Positions 1 through 3,966 of a DNA stretch of 6,317 bases are shown piece by piece. The DNA lies in assembly GCA_033722075.1 (NCBI GenBank), contig JAWVZU010000231.1, positions 1 through 6,317 on the forward strand. The letters run 5' to 3'. A program made the translations under genes and the position numbers. Source of the DNA: JAWVZU01 sp033722075 (GTDB lineage: Bacteria; Pseudomonadota; Gammaproteobacteria; Xanthomonadales; SZUA-38). Within the stretch, counting starts at the first letter, position 1; every line of letters begins with the position of its first letter. Below the pieces are notes generated by a model. It was given only the letters and a program-made list of their open reading frames with translations, made no database searches and was not told where the DNA came from.

Positions 1-59
1 CAATCCGCGAAGGCGGACGCACGGTCGGCGCCGGCGTCGTCGCCAAGATTATCGAGTGA
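1..59 (+). CDS. tuf: Elongation factor Tu, C-terminal end (partial)
   Basis: The last 18 codons of a GTPase gene enter from the left edge. Reading from base 3, the peptide is IREGGRTVGAGVVAKIIE followed by TGA, which is the characteristic C-terminus of bacterial EF-Tu (end of the third beta-barrel domain). EF-Tu delivers aminoacyl-tRNA to the ribosomal A site in the cytoplasm. Gammaproteobacteria often carry two tuf copies; the one beside secE-nusG corresponds in position to tufB of E. coli. Everything upstream is outside the window, so nothing can be said about the start or the rest of the protein. The identification rests on a short but highly conserved tail plus gene order. Confidence 0.95.
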   Translation, partial: IREGGRTVGAGVVAKIIE

Positions 60-96
60 CACGGATCGTTCAACGCTAACCGAACATAGCGGGTGC

Positions 97-125
97 AAAG
101 CCAACGATTCACGTCGTTGGCTTTT
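97..125 (+). terminator. Intrinsic terminator after tuf
   Basis: A perfect 11-bp inverted repeat (97-107 with 114-124) closes a 6-nt loop (TTCACG). The stem ends in the run TTTT at 122-125. It lies 37 nt after the tuf stop and 23 nt before the tRNA, so it most likely ends the tuf transcript. The T run is short, so termination may be partial, with some readthrough into tRNA-Trp and secE-nusG. Confidence 0.7.
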
Positions 126-148
126 GCCGTAACTGGAATTAGAGCATT

Positions 149-224
<76 letters not shown>

Positions 225-252
225 ACATGCACGGAGCAAGGCAGACAATCGA

Positions 253-624
253 ATGAATGCCCAAGCCGAGACAGGAATGTCGGCAGTAGACTGGATCAAG
301 TGGCTGATTGCCGCGGCGCTCGTCGCTGCCGGCATCTATGGCTTCTATTATTTCCAGGAGCAGACTTTTACCTGGGTGCGGATGCTCGGGATGGTCGCAA
401 TGGTTGCGATTGCTGCCGGCGTCGGTGCGACGACGGAGCACGGGCGTGCCTTCACTTCATTCATGAAGGCCGCCAACATCGAGCGCCAGAAAGTCGTCTG
501 GCCAACCCGTGCGGAAACGGTGCAGACCACGATCGTGGTCATGGTGGTGGTGATCCTGGTCGGGATCTTTATCTGGATTCTCGACTGGATTTTCTCGCAG
601 CTCGTTTCCTGGCTGGTCGGATAA
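253..624 (+). CDS. secE: Preprotein translocase subunit SecE
   Basis: SecE is the small essential subunit that clamps SecY in the SecYEG inner-membrane channel. The 123-residue protein has three predicted membrane helices: about residues 15-34, 41-59 and 93-115. This is the longer three-helix form known from E. coli (127 aa) rather than the single-helix form of many other bacteria. Between helices 2 and 3 lies the family's conserved cytoplasmic stretch, with ERQKVVWPTRAE at 77-88 just before the last helix. The start at 253 has a modest AAGG at 238-241; a second ATG at 277 (residue 9) would also keep all three helices. The gene follows tRNA-Trp closely, and its stop overlaps the nusG Shine-Dalgarno, so secE and nusG form one transcription unit. 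Confidence 0.96.
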   Translation: MNAQAETGMSAVDWIKWLIAAALVAAGIYGFYYFQEQTFTWVRMLGMVAMVAIAAGVGATTEHGRAFTSFMKAANIERQKVVWPTRAETVQTTIVVMVVVILVGIFIWILDWIFSQLVSWLVG

Positions 625-635
625 GGAGCGCACTG

Positions 636-1169
636 ATGGCCAAACGATGGTACGTCGTCCATGCCTATTCCGGCTTCGAGCATCATGTGAAGCGCTCGCT
701 GGAAGAGCGCATCAAGCGCTCCGGCATGGAAGACAAGTTCGGTGACATCCTGGTCCCGACCGAGGAAGTGGTCGAGATGCGGAGCGGCCAGAAGCGACGC
801 TCGGAACGGAAGTTCTTCCCGGGCTACGTGCTGGTCCACATGGAAATGGACGACGAGACCTGGCATCTCGTGAAAGAGGTCCCGAAGGTGATGGGCTTCA
901 TCGGAGGTACGGCGGACCGGCCGGCGCCGATCAGCCAGAAGGAGGCGGATGCCATCCTGCAGCGTGTGCAGGAGGGCGTCGACAAGCCCAAGCCGAAGGT
1001 GCTCTTCGAGCCGGGCGAGATGGTGCGCGTCACCGACGGCCCCTTCAACGACTTCAACGGCGTTGTCGAGGAAGTCAACTACGAGAAGAACCGGCTGCGG
1101 GTCGCGGTGCTGATTTTCGGCCGCTCGACCCCCGTGGACCTGGACTTCTCGCAGGTCGAGAAGACCTGA
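636..1169 (+). CDS. nusG: Transcription termination/antitermination factor NusG
   Basis: NusG binds RNA polymerase, suppresses pausing, and through its C-terminal domain contacts either Rho or ribosomal protein S10, linking transcription to termination or translation. The protein has 177 residues (E. coli 181). The N-terminal NGN domain covers about residues 1-115, beginning MAKRWYVVHAYSGFE and including the conserved RKFFPGYVLVHM at 59-70. A charged linker follows, then the KOW domain at about 124-177 with GEMVRVTDGPFNDFNG at 127-142. The start at 636 is set by AAGGAG at 623-628, seven bases upstream, which overlaps the secE TAA stop and suggests translational coupling. The reading frame stays open further upstream through secE, but that part has no NusG similarity. 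Confidence 0.98.
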   Translation: MAKRWYVVHAYSGFEHHVKRSLEERIKRSGMEDKFGDILVPTEEVVEMRSGQKRRSERKFFPGYVLVHMEMDDETWHLVKEVPKVMGFIGGTADRPAPISQKEADAILQRVQEGVDKPKPKVLFEPGEMVRVTDGPFNDFNGVVEEVNYEKNRLRVAVLIFGRSTPVDLDFSQVEKT

Positions 1170-1205
1170 TTGAACTAACGGGCAGCAAGCCTGTCCGAAC
1201 ATGCT

Positions 1206-1226
1206 TCCGGCCCTCAAAACGCCGGA
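1206..1226 (+). repeat. Small CCGG-type hairpin, possible degenerate copy of the leader repeat's first stem
   Basis: TCCGGC (1206-1211) pairs with GCCGGA (1221-1226) around a 9-nt loop. The flanks, TTCCGGCC on the left and GCCGGACGC on the right, match the first hairpin of the repeat element that starts at 1242, so this may be a partial or decayed tandem copy. It lies 36 nt after the nusG stop. No T run follows, so it is not a standard intrinsic terminator. Confidence 0.35.
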
Positions 1227-1241
1227 CGCCAGAAAATGGAA

Positions 1242-1338
1242 TTTCCGGCCATGGACGGCCGGACGCGAAGCGAAAGCCTTTGGAAATCGCAATTTTCAAA
1301 GGCTTACTGCGGGTTGCGACAGGAGTCCAATCCTGCAG
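1242..1338 (+). repeat. Three-hairpin leader repeat, copy A (upstream of rplK)
   Basis: This is the first of two related elements in the window; the other is 2532-2630, in the same orientation. Hairpin 1 pairs 1244-1250 with 1257-1263 (TCCGGCC/GGCCGGA, loop ATGGAC). Hairpin 2 pairs 1274-1287 with 1292-1305, a 14-bp stem including one G-T pair and a CGCA loop. Hairpin 3 has a lower stem of 1307-1313 with 1332-1338, a partly mismatched middle, and a GAC/GTC apex (1318-1320 with 1325-1327) around AGGA. The first 28 columns match copy B at 26 positions; the stems differ mostly by compensated pairs. The element ends 8 nt before the likely L1 operator. Its function is unknown. It could be a transcribed leader domain or a member of a dispersed repeat family. 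Confidence 0.75.
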
Positions 1339-1346
1339 ATAAACGA

Positions 1347-1384
1347 GGGAAGCCTGAGTCGTTAGTGGCCAGGCGCTATTACCC
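1347..1384 (+). promoter_or_regulatory. Probable L1-binding operator in the rplK-rplA leader
   Basis: The segment forms GGG (1347-1349) with CCC (1382-1384), then an asymmetric loop (AA on the left, GCTATTA at 1375-1381 on the right), then GCCTG (1352-1356) with CAGGC (1370-1374). This two-helix shape with a long unpaired right-hand strand resembles the E. coli L11-L1 operator as I recall it, where ribosomal protein L1 represses translation by binding a mimic of its 23S rRNA site. The closing CCC directly touches the rplK Shine-Dalgarno AGGAG (1385-1389), as expected for translational repression. The assignment rests on architecture and position, not on an alignment. Confidence 0.6.
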
Positions 1385-1395
1385 AGGAGAAAAAG

Positions 1396-1830
1396 ATGGC
1401 CAAGAAAGTCGAAGCTTATATCAAGCTGCAGGTTCCGGCCGGGCAGGCAAACCCGAGTCCGCCGGTTGGGCCGGCGCTGGGTCAGCATGGCGTCAACATC
1501 ATGGAGTTCTGCAAGGCGTTCAACGCGCAGACCCAGAATGTTGAGCAGGGGCTGCCCATTCCGGTCGTGATCACCGTTTACGGGGACCGCAGCTTCACCT
1601 TCATCACCAAGACCCCGCCGGCATCCGTGCTGCTGCGCAAGGCAGCCGGAATCCCGAAAGGCAGCGGCGAGCCGAACACCAACAAGGTCGGCACCGTGAA
1701 CCGCGCTCAGCTGGAGGAAATTGCCAAGCAGAAGGAGCCGGATCTCACCGCGGCGGACATGGATGCGGCAGTCCGCACCATCGCCGGCAGCGCCCGCAGC
1801 ATGGGCATCGTTGTGGAGGGAGTGGACTGA
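1396..1830 (+). CDS. rplK: 50S ribosomal protein L11
   Basis: L11 binds the GTPase-associated region of 23S rRNA at the base of the L12 stalk and is needed for factor-dependent GTPase activity and for RelA activation. The protein has 144 residues (E. coli 142). The N-terminal domain carries the proline-rich helix start PSPPVGPALGQHG (20-32), the hinge region near the thiostrepton site. The C-terminal rRNA-binding domain includes TKTPPASVLLRKAAG (71-85) and the family signature RTIAGSARSMGI near residues 127-138. AGGAG at 1385-1389 stands six bases before the ATG. The stop TGA overlaps the rplA start by one base (TGATG), so L11 and L1 are translationally coupled. A likely L1 operator lies just upstream, and a structured repeat precedes that. 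Confidence 0.99.
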   Translation: MAKKVEAYIKLQVPAGQANPSPPVGPALGQHGVNIMEFCKAFNAQTQNVEQGLPIPVVITVYGDRSFTFITKTPPASVLLRKAAGIPKGSGEPNTNKVGTVNRAQLEEIAKQKEPDLTAADMDAAVRTIAGSARSMGIVVEGVD

Positions 1831-2519
1831 TGGCACTGAGCAAGAGAATGCGGGCGATCCGCGAGAAGATCGAGCCCGGGAAGATTTATCCGATTGACGA
1901 TGCGCTGTCGATCCTGAAGGAGACGAGCAAGGTCAAGTTTAAGGAGTCCGTAGACGTCGCCATCATGCTCGGCGTGGATCCTCGCAAGTCCGACCAGGTC
2001 GTGCGCGGATCGACCGTTTTGCCTCACGGAACGGGCAAGACGGCCCGGGTGGCGGTGTTCGCGCAGGGCGAAAACGCCGACAAGGCCAAGGAAGCCGGTG
2101 CGGATATCGTCGGTTTCGAGGATCTGGCCGAGCGCATCCAGGGCGGCGAGATGGATTTCGACGTGGTGATTGCCACGCCTGATGCCATGCGCGTCGTCGG
2201 CAAGCTGGGTCGAGTGCTCGGGCCGCGTGGCCTGATGCCGAACCCGAAGACCGGCACCGTGACGCCGGACGTGGAGACCGCGGTCAAGAACGCCAAGGCA
2301 GGCCAGGTGGCCTACCGGACGGACAAGGCCGGGATCGTCCACGCGACGATAGGCAAGGTCGACTTCGAGGATACGGCGCTGAAGGAGAACCTGCAGGCGC
2401 TGATCGGCGACCTCCTGAAGGCAAAGCCGGCGGCCGCCAAGGGCCAGTACATGAAGAAGGTCGCCCTGTCGACCACCATGGGCCCCGGCATCTCGATCGA
2501 CCACGGCAACATCGCCTAA
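1830..2519 (+). CDS. rplA: 50S ribosomal protein L1
   Basis: L1 forms the mobile L1 stalk near the ribosomal E site and helps release deacylated tRNA; in many bacteria it also represses its own operon by binding the rplK leader. The protein has 229 residues (E. coli 234). The rRNA-binding face includes KFKESVDVAI (36-45) and the TTMGPG segment at 215-220. The inserted second domain holds the L1 signature from about 112 to 148, with KLGRVLGPRGLMPNPK at 125-140. The ATG overlaps the rplK stop by one base, and GGAGGG at 1815-1820 inside rplK is its ribosome binding site, nine bases away. No stem with a T run follows the stop at once; the next structured DNA is repeat copy B from 2532. Confidence 0.99.
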   Translation: MALSKRMRAIREKIEPGKIYPIDDALSILKETSKVKFKESVDVAIMLGVDPRKSDQVVRGSTVLPHGTGKTARVAVFAQGENADKAKEAGADIVGFEDLAERIQGGEMDFDVVIATPDAMRVVGKLGRVLGPRGLMPNPKTGTVTPDVETAVKNAKAGQVAYRTDKAGIVHATIGKVDFEDTALKENLQALIGDLLKAKPAAAKGQYMKKVALSTTMGPGISIDHGNIA

Positions 2520-2531
2520 GTAATAGATGTC

Positions 2532-2630
2532 TTTCCGGCCACGGATGGCCGGACGCGAATGCGAAGGAGTTTGGAGATCGCAATCTTCAAACTCAGTGTT
2601 CCAGAGGCGACAGGAAGTCCCTTCTGGAAC
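2532..2630 (+). repeat. Three-hairpin leader repeat, copy B (upstream of rplJ)
   Basis: This second copy of the element starts 13 nt after the rplA stop. Hairpin 1 pairs 2534-2540 with 2547-2553 (same stem as copy A, loop ACGGAT). Hairpin 2 pairs 2567-2578 with 2583-2594 (12 bp, the same CGCA loop and the same G-T pair). Hairpin 3 pairs 2598-2607 with 2621-2630, then a C-C mismatch (2608, 2620), then GAC/GTC (2609-2611 with 2617-2619) around AGGAA. Relative to copy A, three hairpin 2 pairs and several hairpin 3 pairs change on both sides while staying paired. Both arms of hairpin 3 below the apex are 11 nt in each copy. The element ends just before the L10 leader. Role unknown. Confidence 0.78.
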
Positions 2631-2638
2631 TTGTTGAA

Positions 2639-2745
2639 TTTGAGGGCGTAGCCGCGGCTTGCCGCGGCACCCGTCAAAGACCGCAGGTGCTCCAGGGACG
2701 GAGTCCAAGTCCAGCGCGGAATGCTGGGGCCTGCGCAGATGGTGC
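2639..2745 (+). ncRNA. L10 leader (autoregulatory mRNA structure)
   Basis: This fits the ribosomal protein L10 leader, the site where the L10-L12 complex binds its own mRNA and represses rplJ-rplL translation. A first hairpin is built from TTTGA (2639-2643) with TCAAA (2674-2678), GGG with CCC (2644-2646 with 2670-2672), an internal loop, and a 7-bp GCCGCGG/CCGCGGC stem (2651-2657 with 2662-2668) around CTTG. The hallmark second domain follows: GACCGCAGGTG at 2679-2689 pairs through CGCAGG (2682-2687) with CCTGCG (2730-2735), running into GCAGATGGTG (2735-2744 with flanks). Inside it, CCAGC/GCTGG (2711-2715 with 2723-2727) makes another hairpin. The paired motifs are those I know from this family in other bacteria; the exact ends are approximate. 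Confidence 0.75.
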
Positions 2746-2773
2746 AGCCCGATGTGGCCACCATGTTATTGGG

Positions 2774-2793
2774 CCCTTCTCGTGTGGGAAGGG
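2774..2793 (+). other. Hairpin near the rplJ start
   Basis: CCCTTC (2774-2779) pairs with GAAGGG (2788-2793) around an 8-nt loop. It lies between the L10 leader and the rplJ Shine-Dalgarno (GGAGG, 2803-2807) and leaves that site free. It may be part of the switch that passes L10 binding on to translation, or simply a spacer structure. No T run follows, so it does not look like a terminator. Confidence 0.35.
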
Positions 2794-2812
2794 AAGTAGA
2801 TTGGAGGTAACT

Positions 2813-3340
2813 ATGGCGCTCAACTTGGAGCAAAAGAAGGCGGTCGTTTCCGAGCTGTCCGGTGTGGCAGCGGAAGCGCATTCCGCAGTTGCTGCCGAGT
2901 ACCGTGGGCTGACCGTAGCCGAGATGACCGACCTGCGCAGCAAGGCGCGGGAAACGGGTGTCGTGCTGCGGGTGGCCAAGAACACGTTGGTGCGTCGCGC
3001 GGTGGAAGGAACCGACTTCGAATGCATGACCGATCATCTGGCCGGTCCTTTGATTTATGCATTCTCGGTCGAGGATCCCGGTGCCGCGGCCCGGCTGGTC
3101 AAGGATTTTTCCAAGGACCACGAAAAGCTGGTTGCCAAGGTCGTCGCCGTTGGTGGTCAAGTCTTCGATTCGAGTGAGCTCGAACGTCTGGCTTCGCTGC
3201 CGACCCGCGAGCAGGCCCTGGCCATGCTGCTGGGTGTCATGAAAGCACCGATTGAGAAGTTCGTACGGACTCTGGCGGAGCCGCATAGCAAGCTGGTTCG
3301 TACCGTTGCGGCGGTACGGGATCAGAAGCAGGCGGCATAA
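2813..3340 (+). CDS. rplJ: 50S ribosomal protein L10
   Basis: L10 anchors the L12 dimers to the ribosome and so forms the base of the factor-recruiting stalk; the L10-L12 complex also represses this operon through the leader upstream. The protein has 175 residues (E. coli 165). The N-terminal rRNA-binding domain covers about 1-130, with the conserved AEYRGLTVAEMTDLR (28-42) and VAKNTLVRRA (54-63). The C-terminal helix from about 133 to 170 (EQALAMLLGVMKAPIEKFVRTL at its core) is the L12-docking helix. GGAGG at 2803-2807 lies five bases before the ATG and fixes the start; the upstream open frame runs through the leader RNA and has no L10 similarity. rplL follows after 37 nt on the same transcript. 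Confidence 0.98.
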   Translation: MALNLEQKKAVVSELSGVAAEAHSAVAAEYRGLTVAEMTDLRSKARETGVVLRVAKNTLVRRAVEGTDFECMTDHLAGPLIYAFSVEDPGAAARLVKDFSKDHEKLVAKVVAVGGQVFDSSELERLASLPTREQALAMLLGVMKAPIEKFVRTLAEPHSKLVRTVAAVRDQKQAA

Positions 3341-3377
3341 GCGGACGTCGGTTACAAAGTTTTAAGGAGTCAAGAAA

Positions 3378-3758
3378 ATGGCTGTGTCGAAAGAAGATAT
3401 CTTGGAAACGATTTCCAACATGTCCGTGATGGAGGTCGTCGACCTCATCGAGGCCATGGAGGAGAAATTTGGCGTGTCCGCAGCTGCCCCGGTGGCAGTC
3501 GCTGCTGGACCGGCTGCCGGCGGCGAAGCTGCTGCGGCCGAAGAGCAGACCGAGTTCGACGTCGTTCTGGCGAGCTTCGGTTCCAACAAGGTGCAGGTCA
3601 TCAAGGCGGTCCGTGGGATCACCGGCCTGGGTCTGAAGGAAGCGAAGGACCTAGTGGAAGGCGCGCCGACTCCGGTCAAGGAAGGTGTCAGCAAGGAAGA
3701 GTCCGAAGAGATCAAGAAGCAGCTGGAAGAAGCCGGCGCTTCGGTAGAGGTCAAGTAA
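3378..3758 (+). CDS. rplL: 50S ribosomal protein L7/L12
   Basis: L7/L12 is the multicopy stalk protein that recruits and stimulates translational GTPases such as EF-Tu and EF-G. The protein has 126 residues, within the usual 120-130. Residues 1-33 form the dimerisation and L10-binding domain; 34-56 are the flexible hinge, rich in Ala, Gly, Pro and Val; 57-126 form the compact C-terminal domain with the factor-contact helix region KVQVIKAVRGITGLGLKEAK at 71-90. AAGGAG at 3364-3369 stands eight bases upstream, a strong site consistent with L12 being made in excess over L10. The hairpin at 3795-3823 downstream would lower transcription into rpoB. Confidence 0.99.
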   Translation: MAVSKEDILETISNMSVMEVVDLIEAMEEKFGVSAAAPVAVAAGPAAGGEAAAAEEQTEFDVVLASFGSNKVQVIKAVRGITGLGLKEAKDLVEGAPTPVKEGVSKEESEEIKKQLEEAGASVEVK

Positions 3759-3794
3759 TCGGCGGACCAACTTCCGCTTGCCGGAACAGGAGCT

Positions 3795-3823
3795 GGCTGG
3801 GGGCTGAAAGCCTCCGGCCTTTT
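3795..3823 (+). terminator. rplL-rpoB attenuator (intrinsic terminator)
   Basis: An 11-bp stem (3795-3805 with 3809-3819, including two G-T pairs) closes a GAA loop and is followed directly by TTTT at 3820-3823. It lies 36 nt after the rplL stop. In E. coli a leaky terminator in the same place stops most transcripts so that ribosomal proteins are made in excess over polymerase subunits; the same role is inferred here. The GC-rich stem and short T run fit partial termination. Confidence 0.78.
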
Positions 3824-3861
3824 CCCGTTTTCGGTGTGGCCCGGCGCGAACACGCCCGGCC

Positions 3862-3878
3862 GATCGGGGTTCCCGATC
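3862..3878 (+). other. Hairpin in the rpoB leader
   Basis: GATCGGG (3862-3868) pairs perfectly with CCCGATC (3872-3878) around a GTT loop, 88 nt before rpoB and downstream of the attenuator. No T run follows. In E. coli an RNase III processing site lies in the rplL-rpoB gap; this stem is a possible counterpart but is short for RNase III. The rest of 3824-3966 shows no convincing promoter. Confidence 0.4.
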
Positions 3879-3966
3879 TGCTTCGGTCAGCATACCCAGT
3901 TACCGACGCAGTGGGCAAGCAAACCCCAGTACAACCAGTTAACAGTTCGAGAGGCGGCTAGCGACA

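Noticed and set aside
1244..1263. Hairpin 1 of the repeat as an intrinsic terminator of secE-nusG
   Set aside because: The stem is GC-rich but no T run follows it in either copy, and copy B lies in a different context with the same downstream sequence.
348..1292. 314-residue open frame on the minus strand
   Set aside because: It is antisense to secE and nusG and to a structured intergenic region; no domain is recognisable.
1314..1343. Possible sigma-70 promoter for rplK (TTGCGA, 18 nt, GATAAA)
   Set aside because: Each box matches the consensus at only four of six positions and the -35 box overlaps hairpin 3 of the repeat; too weak to annotate without transcription start data.
1707..2708. 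333-residue open frame on the minus strand
   Set aside because: It is antisense to rplK/rplA and runs into the structured rplJ leader; it has no recognisable domain, so it is a shadow frame.
2687..3340. Longer rplJ start inside the L10 leader
   Set aside because: The first 42 residues would translate the leader RNA and match nothing in L10; GGAGG five bases before 2813 marks the true start.
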